A DNA stretch of 64,000 nucleotides from Paracoccaceae bacterium (GTDB lineage: Bacteria; Pseudomonadota; Alphaproteobacteria; Rhodobacterales; Rhodobacteraceae). A program made the translations under genes and the position numbers. The stretch covers positions 496,001 through 560,000 of the forward strand of contig WKFI01000012.1 in assembly GCA_014872875.1 (NCBI GenBank), in the 5' to 3' direction. This document shows positions 34,485 to 44,031 of this stretch, in pieces. Under the pieces are notes generated by a model. The model worked only from the letters and a program-made list of their open reading frames with translations. It searched no databases and was not told the DNA's origin. Positions within the stretch are counted from its first letter, which is position 1, and every line of letters begins with the position of its first letter.

Positions 34485-35078
34485 ATGCACCGGTTCTATG
34501 CCGCTTTTGCAGGACTACTCTGGCTGGCTGGAATGACCTATGCTGGTCCGCTGTTCGATGCTGCGCAGCAGGGAGAGATCGGGCGCGTGGAAGACCTGCT
34601 TGCTGCAGGTGCATCCGTTGATGAAAGAGGTCCAAATGCAGCCACTCCGCTGATTGCTGCGGCGTTGGCTGGTCATCCGGATATTGCGCAAACCCTGATT
34701 GATGCTGGGGCAAACGTGATGACCCGAAACCACAGCGGTTTTACGCCTCTTCACGCAGCAGCATATGGCGGCAGTATCGAAACCGTGCGTCTATTGCTTG
34801 ACCATGATGCGGATATCGAAGCCAATATGAACCGCGCCGGTCAAACTCCAATCTACATGGCCACTGACGAAGATCACTTGGACGTGGTCAAGCTGCTTCT
34901 GGCGGAGGGAGCTGACGTTTCAGGCATCGACAAAAGTGGTTTCACCGTCCTGATCCGGGCGATGTTCCGTAAACGCTACGACATCGTTGCGCTCCTTAAA
35001 CAGCATGGCGGCGAATGCCCCGGTCCGGACATGTTCGGCGAAGGCTTTCAACAGCTATGCGTCGAAGCCAGCCAATAG
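34485..35078 (+). CDS. Exported ankyrin-repeat protein
   Basis: The 197-aa protein begins with a signal peptide (MHRFYAAFAGLLWLAGMTYA). It then has four to five ankyrin repeats, recognisable as ATPLIAAALAGHPDIAQTLI, FTPLHAAAYGGSIETVRLLL, QTPIYMATDEDHLDVVKLLL and FTVLIRAMFRKRYDIVALL. Ankyrin repeats mediate protein-protein binding, so a periplasmic scaffold or inhibitor is likely. It is followed 23 bp later by a YHS-domain protein, and the two may work together. Specific role unknown. Confidence 0.85.
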   Translation: MHRFYAAFAGLLWLAGMTYAGPLFDAAQQGEIGRVEDLLAAGASVDERGPNAATPLIAAALAGHPDIAQTLIDAGANVMTRNHSGFTPLHAAAYGGSIETVRLLLDHDADIEANMNRAGQTPIYMATDEDHLDVVKLLLAEGADVSGIDKSGFTVLIRAMFRKRYDIVALLKQHGGECPGPDMFGEGFQQLCVEASQ

Positions 35079-35101
35079 GACCGCAAAGGGAGGTGTGGAA
35101 A

Positions 35102-35581
35102 ATGAAGGCAAGGCACTTGGCATCCGGGGTCGCGCTCATCGTCTTTGCCAGCGCCGGGGCCGCTGATGAACCGGTCAATACCGGCCCATTCGGGCACGTC
35201 GCGATCAAAGGTTATGACACAGTCGCCTATTTCACCGAAAATCGCGCGGTCAAGGGCTCAAGCGATTTCGCCTATGACTGGCTTGGCACACCCTGGCATT
35301 TTCACAGCGCAGAAAACCGAGATCTGTTTGAAGCCGACCCGGTCAGATACGCGCCGCAATACGGTGGTTACTGCACGCTGGGGGTCGGGCTTGATACCCA
35401 TGCCTCGGAAAACATCGACCCGGAAAACGCTTGGCGGATCATCGACGGCAAGCTTTACTTCATCTCCGATCCCAGCGGGGCCGAAATGCTGGACGGCTCG
35501 GAACGGGAAGAGCTGCTGGCGAAGGCAGACACTAACTGGGATGCCGTTAAACCATTAGCCGAACAAGACTATTCCAACTGA
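35102..35581 (+). CDS. Exported YHS-domain protein
   Basis: The 159-aa protein has an N-terminal signal peptide (MKARHLASGVALIVFASAGA) and a YHS-type core: IKGYDTVAYFTENRAVKGSS, WHFHSAENRDLFEADPVRYAPQYGGYC. The YHS fold is a treble-clef-like metal or haem-associated domain found in many exported proteobacterial proteins. The AGGGAGGTG ribosome-binding site supports this start. It is probably co-transcribed with the ankyrin protein. Function unknown; a metal-related role is a guess from the family. Confidence 0.85.
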   Translation: MKARHLASGVALIVFASAGAADEPVNTGPFGHVAIKGYDTVAYFTENRAVKGSSDFAYDWLGTPWHFHSAENRDLFEADPVRYAPQYGGYCTLGVGLDTHASENIDPENAWRIIDGKLYFISDPSGAEMLDGSEREELLAKADTNWDAVKPLAEQDYSN

Positions 35582-35620
35582 CCTCCTATGTCAGGTTGGC
35601 AACGGTGCGTCACTCACCGC

Positions 35621-37819
35621 TCAGCCGTCCGGTGCAAAGTGGAACAGCAGATGCGCGTTGACAAAACTGTATGGGAGCCCTTCCACGTGCCCTTCCCCAT
35701 AGACCGGCCCGCATTGCGCACGCCCCAACGCCAGACCCGGCTGCTTGAGGCATAGTTCGTTGCCGCGAACTTGCGCCGAGCCGGTGGCGAACATGATGGG
35801 CGAGCGGAGCGCCATGGTTCCGTTCTTAGATACCTGTATCAAGCCCGGCCCCCGACCCTCGAAATTCCCGCGCCAGAGCTCGCCATTCATCAACTCAGCG
35901 ATCTCCGCTCCCGCCAGTTGCGGCCGCGTCCCAGGCTGAAAATCGAATGGCCATTTTTGCAATCCAGCCAGTTCCATAGCCTCAAGAATACGCTCCAGGT
36001 CTTCCTGTCGACGAAAATGCGCGAACAGTACACGGTATAGCTCTGCTGCAGCATGGGGACCAATGCGTTCGGATTCATCGGTTGCGGCTCGGGCCTGTTC
36101 CATCTGACCAGCTTTTGCGTAGGCCGCGCCCAGAATATTGAAAAAGTCCTCTACCCCCTCGGAACTGGACCGGATCTCCTCAAGGATTTCGATCGCTTTT
36201 TCCGGCTGCCCATCCAGAATGTAGGACAAGCTGGCGACCTGTCGGGCATAGGCGGGCAGTTGCGGGTTCAGTCGCCTGGCGATCTCGAACTGTCTGATCG
36301 CATCTTCATGCCGCCCTGCGAAAGTATGTGCAAAGCTCAGCGCAAGCTGCGCCGCAGCTTCACCCGGCGCGAGATCAACTGCCAACTGCGCCGATCGCAG
36401 GGCTTCTTCGTAGCGACCATCGACAGTTTGCAACTCGCTCAGCACCGCAAAAGGCAACGCAGCTTCCGGATCCAATTCCAAAGCGAGACTGGCATGTTCA
36501 TAGGCCAGCTTCCGGGCGACCGGATAGGCCAGAACGTCGTCGTAGTTGCGACGCATGACAAGGGCTTCGGCCCGTGCGCGCGCTGCATAAGCCCGGGCAA
36601 AAGTCGGATCAAGCGCGGTTGCCTTGGTATAGAGCGCCAGAGCTTCTCCCAAGCCAGGCCGGAAACCGCTGCGTGCGGCCTCCTCAGCTCTCAGGTAGTA
36701 ATCGTAAGCTTCAAGATTGCGGGAGGGTAGCCTGCCTATGCGCTGCTGTTCTGTGGATGATACATCCACGCCCAGCCGAGCAACCGTCGTTTGGATCACT
36801 TCATCCTGCACCGCGAATATTTCCGATGCGTTGCGTTCAAACCGCTCCGCCCACAAGGTTTCGCTGCTTTGCAAATCGGTCAGCCGAACATTGACCAGAA
36901 TGCGACCACCTGATCGGCGCATACTTCCGTCCAAGACGTAGCGAACGCCCAACTCCCGACCAAGCGAACGGTAATCGGGTTTGCGGCCCTTGTAGGAGAA
37001 GGCAGTGTTGCTGCCGATGACCATCAGGCCTGAAACCTTTGAAAAATCAGTGATCAGATCATCAGTCAAACCATCCGCAAGATAGCTCTCCTCCCCCGAC
37101 AATCCGAGGTTTTCAAAGGGTAGCACTACCAGAGCCGGCCTGGGTTCAGCAACGCCTTCCAAATCCGCACCGTTTTTTCCGAGCTCCCAGTCCGATCCGT
37201 TAAAAAACACCGCAAAGCCGACCAGCAGAATCCCCAATGCGGCGATACCGGCAACGACAAAGGCAGGTTTCCTGCGCCGTCCCGGCACCGCACCCGGCGA
37301 AGTGGACGGATCAACTGATCGGAACACCGCGATTGGCTCGGGCACGTTTTTGACGTGATGCAGACCAGCGGGTTCGAACTCTTGACCAACCTTGCCCCGT
37401 GTATACTCAAAGACCTCACGCGTAATGCAGATACCGCCTGGTTGGGCCAAAGGCTCGAGCCGCGCGACAATGTTGACGCCCTCGCCATAGATGTCGTCTT
37501 CCTCGACGATAAGATCACCCATGTTGACGCCGATCCGCAGCTCGATCTTCGTGCCCGGCGCAGAATCGAGGTTTTGGCGCTCCATGGCAGCCTGAATCTC
37601 GACAGCGGCCTCCACGGCATCAACGACGCTGCCGAACTCGGCCAGAACACCATCGCCCATGACCTTGACGACACGTCCGTGCTTTTCGGAGATTATGACG
37701 GCCAGAATTTCCTGTTGTAAGGCTGTGACGCGTTCGAAGGTTCCCGTCTCGTCTTCGGCCATCATCCGGCTGTATCCGACCACATCTGCTGCGAGTATGG
37801 CGGCAAGCCGACGTTCCAA
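35621..37819 (-). CDS. Class III adenylate/guanylate cyclase with TolB-like and TPR domains
   Basis: The 732-aa protein starts with a class III cyclase domain (residues about 1-170: LAADVVGYSRMM with metal Asp, VKVMGDGVLAEF, RIGVNMGDLIVEEDD). A single membrane helix follows (about 188-208, FVVAGIAALGILLVGFAVFF), then a FlgO/TolB-like segment (LVVLPFENLGLSGEESYLADGL) and a series of TPR repeats (about 370-620). The layout is common in Rhizobiales and Rhodobacterales, where such cyclases make cAMP in response to unknown cues. Monocistronic, it converges on the YHS gene. Confidence 0.9.
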   Translation of the reverse strand: MERRLAAILAADVVGYSRMMAEDETGTFERVTALQQEILAVIISEKHGRVVKVMGDGVLAEFGSVVDAVEAAVEIQAAMERQNLDSAPGTKIELRIGVNMGDLIVEEDDIYGEGVNIVARLEPLAQPGGICITREVFEYTRGKVGQEFEPAGLHHVKNVPEPIAVFRSVDPSTSPGAVPGRRRKPAFVVAGIAALGILLVGFAVFFNGSDWELGKNGADLEGVAEPRPALVVLPFENLGLSGEESYLADGLTDDLITDFSKVSGLMVIGSNTAFSYKGRKPDYRSLGRELGVRYVLDGSMRRSGGRILVNVRLTDLQSSETLWAERFERNASEIFAVQDEVIQTTVARLGVDVSSTEQQRIGRLPSRNLEAYDYYLRAEEAARSGFRPGLGEALALYTKATALDPTFARAYAARARAEALVMRRNYDDVLAYPVARKLAYEHASLALELDPEAALPFAVLSELQTVDGRYEEALRSAQLAVDLAPGEAAAQLALSFAHTFAGRHEDAIRQFEIARRLNPQLPAYARQVASLSYILDGQPEKAIEILEEIRSSSEGVEDFFNILGAAYAKAGQMEQARAATDESERIGPHAAAELYRVLFAHFRRQEDLERILEAMELAGLQKWPFDFQPGTRPQLAGAEIAELMNGELWRGNFEGRGPGLIQVSKNGTMALRSPIMFATGSAQVRGNELCLKQPGLALGRAQCGPVYGEGHVEGLPYSFVNAHLLFHFAPDG

Positions 37820-38036
37820 ATTCTGCCTCCTCGATTGAAAAGACTGATCCCGGCCCTCAGCCTAGCAATCAAAAGCCGATCTGGAAACTGCAGCCGTTTT
37901 CAAGCACTGGCCTTGCAGGTTGCGGTGAAGATTTCTGAAGCTGCGCAAAACACTGGCTGAAGGCGTGCAGAAGATATCGTGATTTATTGGGTGGAAGGCG
38001 CGAAAAGTCCACGCCTTCGGTTGGCGCGTGTATTGC

Positions 38037-38540
38037 TTATTTCAGCTTATCGGAGATGGCCGCAATGCCCGCTTCGGCGCAGATATCGTCAAACTCTTTA
38101 CCGGTTTGGTCCTCGCCGGGGGAGCCAGCGATGCCGATACCGCCGATGATTTCGCCCTCGAACAGGATTGGAATGCCACCAGACAGGGTGATCAGACCGA
38201 TTTCGTTAAAGACCGCTCCCAGCGTTGGTTCGTGTTCATTCTCGGCCTCGATGACAGAGGTAGCCTCGCGACGGGACGCAGCCGTCATCGCCTTGCGGCT
38301 GCTGGTTTGGATCGTGTGCGGGAATGCACCCTCTTTCATGAGTTGAACACGAGGTTGCGCGCGTTGATCCACCACGGTGACGGTGACGTCAAAACCCAGT
38401 TCTGTGCATTTCGCTTCGGCAGCGGTGGCAGCGGTCAAGGCCCAGTCGAGCGGGATGCTTCGTTCGACATGCGGAGCGGCATGTGCCAGTCCGGCCAGTA
38501 CCAGGGTGCCCATGCAAAGGGCTTTCAGAGGATATGTCAT
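38037..38540 (-). CDS. Exported HbpS/GlcG-like haem-binding-family protein
   Basis: The 167-aa precursor has a signal peptide (MTYPLKALCMGTLVLAGLAH). The domain is of the GlcG/HbpS family (DUF336): FDVTVTVVDQRAQPRVQLM, RKAMTAASRREAT, GGIPILFEGEIIGGIGIAGSP. HbpS proteins bind haem or cobalamin and can act as extracytoplasmic sensors beside two-component systems. Here a two-component system lies three genes upstream on the same strand. AAAAGGATCACTCC precedes the ATG. Confidence 0.83.
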   Translation of the reverse strand: MTYPLKALCMGTLVLAGLAHAAPHVERSIPLDWALTAATAAEAKCTELGFDVTVTVVDQRAQPRVQLMKEGAFPHTIQTSSRKAMTAASRREATSVIEAENEHEPTLGAVFNEIGLITLSGGIPILFEGEIIGGIGIAGSPGEDQTGKEFDDICAEAGIAAISDKLK

Positions 38541-38582
38541 GGAGTGATCCTTTTCTGGGGAGGGAAGCGGCAACGCGCACGT

Positions 38583-39917
38583 TTAATCCGACGCAGGCAG
38601 TTTCACCCGGTAGACGGTGAAATCGCCCAGCGTCCGGTCAACGCCCTCATTCAGCTTCGGCAGCAACCGAAGTTGCGGCGCAGGGATATAGAGGTAGCCA
38701 TCAGAACTGATGCTCATTGCATCGGGCCAGAGCAGCCGGTCATCCTGCACCAGTTGCTGCGTCTCGCCGCTATTGGCGTCCATGGTCCAAACCGCGTTGT
38801 CCTGCACGCTGCCCAGATAAAGCAGATCGTCGTCGTCCCGCGTCATGCCCCCGATGGTCATGGATTTGCCGGCCACCGAGATATGAGACTCAATCGCCGC
38901 ATTCTCGGCTGGTTCAGCAAGTTTTGCGGTCGGGATTTCCCACAGGATCGGCCCGCCGGTGGGCTGAAAGTAAAGTGTTTCGCCAGAAGCGCTGAGTTCG
39001 ATGTCGTTGACTTGCAGGAAATCCGTGCGGAAGGCCTTTCCCAGAAAGGTGGTCATCACATCCGGGTGGGCACGGGTCGAATAGTGTCGATCCAACGCAC
39101 GGAAGGCCTCGCCCGTTTCCAAGTCCAGAACGATGATTGCACCAATGCCGAACTCGGAAATATAGGCAGTCTTGCGTTTGGCATCCACGCGAACGTCATT
39201 CAGGCGCGCGCCTTCCGGCAACACATCATCGCCAAACCTGTAAACCCGCGCGACCCGATTGGTGGTGAGGTCGATCTGCACCAGTTTCTGCGCGCCTTTG
39301 ATGGAGGGGCCGAAATTTGGCCCGGCATAGTCCACGACCCACAAGGAGCCTGCGCCATCTGAATGCACGGCATTCACATTCATGAACCGGTTCAACGGTT
39401 CCGACGGGTCAAATTCGTTCCAGGTGTTTCCCGGATATGGACGGATGGTACCATCTTTCAGGATTTCCGCGACCGACGGGGATTTGACCTCTGTCCATTG
39501 CGGGATGCTGACAAATACGCGTCCGCCCGGCGTCACAGCCACACCGTTCATGGCAAGATCCGGCGATGTCGCCACGATTTCCAATTCGCCGATCTGTGCA
39601 TCAAGTCCCCGGTGGTCAGCCGTGATGGGATCGTCAGACGGATCAGCATCAATCCATTGGTCGAGTATCTGGCCGGTTTCGATGTCGATTCTGAATTCCA
39701 CTTCTTGGCCGGCTTCGTTCACGATTTCGATGTCGATCACGGGGCGGCCTTCGAAAATGTCCGGCTCGGCCTCGACCACCGCACCGGCTTGGGCTTCAAG
39801 AGCGATCGCGACGGCTTGGTCAATTGTAAGAGGGGGCTTTTCGGTGCTTTGTGCAAAGCCCGGAGCGGCAAGAATGCCAAGCGATGCGGTCAGTGCCGTG
39901 ACCTGAAGGTAATTCAT
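38583..39917 (-). CDS. Exported PepSY-MRJP (yellow/royal-jelly-like beta-propeller) fusion protein
   Basis: The 444-aa protein has a signal peptide (MNYLQVTALTASLGILAAPG, cleaved after GFA-Q). Next is a PepSY domain (about residues 28-92: PPLTIDQAVAIALEAQAGAV ... FRIDIETGQILDQWID). The remainder is a six-bladed propeller of the MRJP/yellow/SMP-30 type (MNVNAVHSDGAGSLWVVDYA; RLNDVRVDAKRKTAYISEFG; PDAMSISSDGYLYIP). PepSY genes often sit in PhoPQ-like two-component operons. Fusion to a propeller is unusual. A response-regulator-type box lies 86-101 bp upstream of the start. Ligand or enzyme activity unknown. Confidence 0.83.
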   Translation of the reverse strand: MNYLQVTALTASLGILAAPGFAQSTEKPPLTIDQAVAIALEAQAGAVVEAEPDIFEGRPVIDIEIVNEAGQEVEFRIDIETGQILDQWIDADPSDDPITADHRGLDAQIGELEIVATSPDLAMNGVAVTPGGRVFVSIPQWTEVKSPSVAEILKDGTIRPYPGNTWNEFDPSEPLNRFMNVNAVHSDGAGSLWVVDYAGPNFGPSIKGAQKLVQIDLTTNRVARVYRFGDDVLPEGARLNDVRVDAKRKTAYISEFGIGAIIVLDLETGEAFRALDRHYSTRAHPDVMTTFLGKAFRTDFLQVNDIELSASGETLYFQPTGGPILWEIPTAKLAEPAENAAIESHISVAGKSMTIGGMTRDDDDLLYLGSVQDNAVWTMDANSGETQQLVQDDRLLWPDAMSISSDGYLYIPAPQLRLLPKLNEGVDRTLGDFTVYRVKLPASD

Positions 39918-40002
39918 TTCATGCTCCTTTTTGTGAGCCAGTGGTCCATGCTTTGATGCAGAGAAACCTAGGCTTGGGGTGTCACTTGGGGATTTCAGGA
40001 GA

Positions 40003-40018
40003 CTTACAGTTTTGTCAG
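40003..40018. promoter_or_regulatory. Candidate OmpR-family box, copy 1
   Basis: CTTACAGTTTTGTCAG lies 86 bp upstream of the PepSY-MRJP start and overlaps the end of the PAP2 gene. It differs from the copy at 44292 by one base, and the two even share the preceding GA. An inverted repeat CTTACA-N4-TG(T/A)(C/A)AG is typical of an OmpR/QseB-like binding site. Confidence 0.65.
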
Positions 40019-40683
40019 CGAACACGGCTCAGACGGGTTTGCGCCCGAACCGAAACAGCGCGACTGGCGGTCGTTTTGCTGCGATTGACAAGCTTTAGTA
40101 AATGATCTGCCAAGAGCCGACGCATGCGAGAGCAAGGCCGGGCAAAGAGATCTGCAACAAGCAAACCGATGATCGCGCCAGCGATGGTGGCTGATACCGT
40201 ATGCGCATCCAGCATGTAGCGGGCGTACATGGTCAGAAACAGGATCGGCCAGACGATTACGCCAAGCCATTTCGAGTATCGCCTGACGGCAATGTATGCA
40301 CCGGCGCTGGCAAGTGATGAATGCCCCGAAGGCAAATTGTGATCACCACCATTTGGCCGTTGCCCCAGGCGGGTGCCAAATATTTCGACGTCATTGAGAA
40401 GCCGCTTTGGCCCGTGTGTCGCCACAGTTCCCGCAAAGCCGACAGTCGCAATTTGCAAAAGCCCTTTGATGTCGCGCAAGGCAATGGCTGTTCCCAGCGG
40501 AACAAGCGTGTTGACGTGCCGCCCATAGTCTTCAACGCCGGTGACCAGAGCGCTGTTATGACCCTTTCGGGATTCCGCATAATGACCATCCATATCGCTG
40601 GGATAAAGGGTCGCCACGACGAGAGACACAAGCGCCGCGATCCAAACGAGATGACGCAAACGAAGTTTTCCTGAGGGTGACAT
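40015..40683 (-). CDS. PAP2-superfamily membrane phosphatase
   Basis: The 222-aa protein has several membrane helices and the PAP2 signature in pieces: KRLLND (motif 1), LPSGHSSLASAGAYIA (motif 2) and YARYMLDAHTVSATIAGAIIG (motif 3, with its active-site His). The family dephosphorylates lipid phosphates such as undecaprenyl pyrophosphate or phosphatidate at the outer face of the inner membrane. Gene order with a PepSY protein and a two-component system is reminiscent of lipid A or cell-envelope modification units. CAGGAGAGTTC is the ribosome-binding site. Confidence 0.87.
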   Translation of the reverse strand: MSPSGKLRLRHLVWIAALVSLVVATLYPSDMDGHYAESRKGHNSALVTGVEDYGRHVNTLVPLGTAIALRDIKGLLQIATVGFAGTVATHGPKRLLNDVEIFGTRLGQRPNGGDHNLPSGHSSLASAGAYIAVRRYSKWLGVIVWPILFLTMYARYMLDAHTVSATIAGAIIGLLVADLFARPCSRMRRLLADHLLKLVNRSKTTASRAVSVRAQTRLSRVR

Positions 40684-40750
40684 TCTGAACTCTCCTGCCT
40701 GTTTTGGCAGAGGTGTCACCGATCAAACTGTCTTGTGATTTACCCGGAAT

Positions 40751-42031
40751 TTACAATGTGGCTTGTGCTGGGAAACGGATTGTCACCGTCAGACCCTGAC
40801 CATTTGGTCCGTCCGACAGCGACAGTTCAGCCTCGTGAAGTTCGGCAATTGCCTGAACCAAGGACAAGCCCAGACCAAGCCCTTCGCCCTGGCGGTCCGC
40901 TTTCAATTGATACAATGGCTGAAGAACGCGCTCATGTTCAGCGAAGGGAATACCCGGCCCTTCATCGCTGACTGACAGCAGGGTTTGATGGCACCGCAAT
41001 GTGATTGTCTGGCCCACAGGCCCATAGCGCAGAGCGTTTTGGAGCAGATTGGCCAAAAGCTGGACGAGCAGATCCGGATCACCATGAACCGGCGCGGGCG
41101 CCACTTTTTCAACCACGAGCCTATGCCCGGCTTCCTCAACAACCGGGGCGAACGTCTCTCGCAGCCGATCAATAAGATCATCCAAGGAGACCGATCGAAA
41201 ATTCGATCGACCTGCACCACTTTCGATGCGGGACAACCGAAGCAAGGCTTCGAATGTCCCGGTGATCTGATCGATCTGATCCAATGCTTCACCAAGATCG
41301 TCCTCGGTGACGGCACGACCCTTCTCGACCAGTTTCGTCAAAGACGTTTCGATCTCTGCCCGCAATCTTGCCATCGGCGTGCGCAGGTCATGCGCAATGT
41401 TCGAGGACTGCACGCGCATATCCGTCATCGCTTGTTCCAGTCGCGCAGTCGTCGAGTTGATACGCCCAGCTACAAGGCTAAGGTCGTCGTTCCCCTCCAC
41501 AACAATGCGTTGGTCCAGTTGCCCCCGCGCAATGTCTGCCAGCCCGTCCGTGATAATATTCAATCGTTTTTGCGCCCGCAGAGCCATCCACACCGATGCC
41601 AAACCAGCCGCGAACAAACTTGCCAAAAGGCTGATCTGCATCCCCGTGGCAAGAATATCTCGCAGTTCCTCTTGCCGTTCGGTGTTTTCACCCAACAAAA
41701 TCACGCCATGCTGGGTCTGGCGCTGCAGATACCGTGTTTCTTCGCCCAGTTCCGGGTCCGTCCAGAACCCAAGGCGATTCATGTCGGTGACCAACCGGGC
41801 GCTTTCGCCATCCTCTGGCTCGGGAAGGCCATCACCCGCTGCCAGCGCAGCAACCGCGATGTCCATCCGTTCGTTCAAACGGATATCAACCGCCCGCAGC
41901 ATTTCTCTTTGAACCAGCCAATAGGTCGCCCCGCCCGCCAGGATCGAAATCACCGAAAACAGCGACAGCAGCACCAAAGCCTGCCGAATGGCAGACAGCC
42001 GGAACAGGAACTTATACCGGCTCAAAAACAT
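40751..42031 (-). CDS. Sensor histidine kinase (QseC/PmrB-like)
   Basis: The 426-aa kinase has a first transmembrane helix (ALVLLSLFSVISILAGGATY), a roughly 95-residue periplasmic domain, a second helix, a HAMP region (RLNIITDGLADIARGQLDQRI), a HisKA motif with phosphoacceptor His (IAHDLRTPMARLRAEIE) and HATPase boxes (NLLQNALRYG, VSDEGPGIP, GLGLGLSLV). It overlaps the response regulator by 20 bp, a sign of tight coupling. The small, acidic sensor domain could detect metal or cationic peptides, as in PmrB/QseC; this is inference. Confidence 0.9.
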   Translation of the reverse strand: MFLSRYKFLFRLSAIRQALVLLSLFSVISILAGGATYWLVQREMLRAVDIRLNERMDIAVAALAAGDGLPEPEDGESARLVTDMNRLGFWTDPELGEETRYLQRQTQHGVILLGENTERQEELRDILATGMQISLLASLFAAGLASVWMALRAQKRLNIITDGLADIARGQLDQRIVVEGNDDLSLVAGRINSTTARLEQAMTDMRVQSSNIAHDLRTPMARLRAEIETSLTKLVEKGRAVTEDDLGEALDQIDQITGTFEALLRLSRIESGAGRSNFRSVSLDDLIDRLRETFAPVVEEAGHRLVVEKVAPAPVHGDPDLLVQLLANLLQNALRYGPVGQTITLRCHQTLLSVSDEGPGIPFAEHERVLQPLYQLKADRQGEGLGLGLSLVQAIAELHEAELSLSDGPNGQGLTVTIRFPAQATL

Positions 42032-42689
42032 AACCCGTGCCGCGAATGTTGCGGATGACCGTGTCGCCAAACGGCTTTTCGATCTTCCGACGTAAGCGGC
42101 TGATGTGGGTTTCGACGACGCTTGTCGTGGGATCGAAGTTCATGTCCCAAACCTTTTCCAGCAACATGGTCCGCGTTTGCACGCGCCCCTTTGAGCGCAA
42201 GAACACTTCAAGCAGCACGAACTCTTTGGGGTTCAGGTCCACCGTCACACCCTGACGCATGCAGGTGCGTTTGTGCAGGTCAATAGTGATATCCCCGGCC
42301 GTTAGCTCTGACGCGATCTCTTCGGGCGCGCCTGGACGCCGGGCAAGACCTTCGACCCGCGCCAGCAACTCGCTGAAGGCGAAAGGTTTAGCGAGGTAGT
42401 CCTCGCCCCCAGCACGCAGACCTTCGACCCGATCATCCACTTCGCTCAACGCGGTCAGGAAGATTGCGGGCGCAATCACCTTGGCTTGCCGCAATGCCTT
42501 GAGGACGGACAAACCATCAAGCCCCGGCACCATGCGATCCAACACCAGCACATCATAGCTTTGATCGATTGCAGCAAAGAGGGCGTCCTTGCCGTCTGTG
42601 AACAGATCAACCACATGGCCTGCCTCGCGCAAGCCCTGTTCCACCCAAGGGCCAAGCTTGGGGTCGTCTTCAAGTACCAGAAGCCGCAT
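42012..42689 (-). CDS. OmpR/PhoB-family response regulator
   Basis: The 225-aa protein has a receiver domain with acidic residues in LEDDP, phosphoacceptor Asp51 (DVLVLDRMVPG) and KPF, then a winged-helix DNA-binding domain (KEFVLLEVFLRSKGRVQTRT ... TSVVETHISRLRRKIEKPFG). It overlaps the kinase gene by 20 bp and the ferric-reductase-like gene also by 20 bp. The two CTTACA-type boxes at 44292 and 40003 are its probable targets. Confidence 0.93.
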   Translation of the reverse strand: MRLLVLEDDPKLGPWVEQGLREAGHVVDLFTDGKDALFAAIDQSYDVLVLDRMVPGLDGLSVLKALRQAKVIAPAIFLTALSEVDDRVEGLRAGGEDYLAKPFAFSELLARVEGLARRPGAPEEIASELTAGDITIDLHKRTCMRQGVTVDLNPKEFVLLEVFLRSKGRVQTRTMLLEKVWDMNFDPTTSVVETHISRLRRKIEKPFGDTVIRNIRGTGYVFEPV

Positions 42690-44004
42690 CCGCTACCTCC
42701 CGTCGTCCGGCCATCCAGCTTCGAGCCGCCTCAAGAGCAGGTCTGCCGATGTAGATGAGATCCGTCAATCCATAAGCGCCCCTGAAGTCAAAGCGCTCGC
42801 TATGTATTCGGCCGGTCTTGCCCAGCGTCTCCCAAGCGGTTGTCACCATCATTTTCAACCCTTCCGGACCGCAAAGGTAAACCTGCGCATCTGTGCTCAT
42901 GTCCCGCATGATCTGGGTCAGACGCGCCGGTGTCAGCCTGTCCCCATCCGTGTCGCTGAGAACATGGAGATCGACTTGCGGCAGCCGGGCGGCGTGGCGT
43001 TCGATGTCAGCAATGGCACCCGCGGACTGTCTGGACCGGATACAATAAATCAGGCTTACACGGGCGTTGCTGTCCGGCTCCATGCGTTCCAGTGCCGCCA
43101 TGAACGGCGTAATTCCTACACCGCCAGCGACCCAAAGCTGCTCGCTACGCTTGGCTTGAACCTGCGGCAGGAAGCGCCCGACACCACGCCCAAGCCTGAA
43201 TTGGTCGCCTACGGTTACAGTGCTGACAATCTCGTCCGTCCAGTCGCCGGCAGCACGGATCACAAAACGGCGCGAAGTTTCGTCACCTCCGGCAATCGTG
43301 AAGGGGTGCGCCTCGGCCCGGGCACGGTTGTGAGCGATGGTAGCGAACTGTCCGGGCCGAAACGCGGGCATCGGTTTGGTAGATCGAAGCGTAATGTCCA
43401 CACCCCCCTCAAAGGGTTTGGCCTGTTCGACCGTCACAAGCCGCGTCACCTCTAACTTGCGCAACAGGGTCTGGCCCCAAGCCAGCAAACCAACAACCGA
43501 AACAACTGCCATCAACGTCCACGGAGTAACGCCGACCGCCAAAGGACTGGCCACAAAAAACGTGTGAAAGGCGGCCAACAGAAAAACCGGCCCCATCAGC
43601 ATATGGCTGGCTTTCCACAGGTGATAAGGGATCGCGCGAACCATTGCTGCACAAGTCAGCACAAGCAGACCCATAGCTGCAAACCAACCGAGGCCTTCGC
43701 CACTTTCGGCCAACAGGGGCACCACCCCTGCCCCAAAGGTTTCTGCTGTTGCCCAATGCCCCAATGCACCGCCCAGGGCAAAAAAACCCAACCAGCGGTG
43801 CGCGCCATAGGATTTGTCCGGACCACCCATTAAGCGATCAACGATCCGCCATCGCGCCGCCAAAACCAACGTCAGTGCCATTGAACTCATCGACAACGCC
43901 CCAAGACTGGCTGGAACGATATTCGCGAGCGGTACAAACGGGGCGACAAGAACGAAGTGCGCCAAAACGAAAGTGGCGGCAATGATCAGAGTTTTTGGTG
44001 ACAT
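42670..44004 (-). CDS. Ferric-reductase-like membrane flavoprotein (FRE/NOX-type)
   Basis: The 444-aa protein has an N-terminal six-helix ferric reductase domain with haem-ligand His candidates (GAHRWLGFFALGGALGHW; IPYHLWKASHMLM and AAFHTFF). The C-terminal part is an FNR-like FAD/NAD(P)H module (HPFTIAGG for FAD, GGVGITPFMAALE for the nucleotide, YLCGPEGLKMMV at the end). It would carry electrons from NAD(P)H through FAD and haem across the membrane. Together with PepSY and HbpS-like proteins it suggests an envelope redox or metal function. Confidence 0.9.
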   Translation of the reverse strand: MSPKTLIIAATFVLAHFVLVAPFVPLANIVPASLGALSMSSMALTLVLAARWRIVDRLMGGPDKSYGAHRWLGFFALGGALGHWATAETFGAGVVPLLAESGEGLGWFAAMGLLVLTCAAMVRAIPYHLWKASHMLMGPVFLLAAFHTFFVASPLAVGVTPWTLMAVVSVVGLLAWGQTLLRKLEVTRLVTVEQAKPFEGGVDITLRSTKPMPAFRPGQFATIAHNRARAEAHPFTIAGGDETSRRFVIRAAGDWTDEIVSTVTVGDQFRLGRGVGRFLPQVQAKRSEQLWVAGGVGITPFMAALERMEPDSNARVSLIYCIRSRQSAGAIADIERHAARLPQVDLHVLSDTDGDRLTPARLTQIMRDMSTDAQVYLCGPEGLKMMVTTAWETLGKTGRIHSERFDFRGAYGLTDLIYIGRPALEAARSWMAGRREVADAASGT

Positions 44005-44031
44005 CGAAAGCTCAACCTTGTTTTGGGATAT

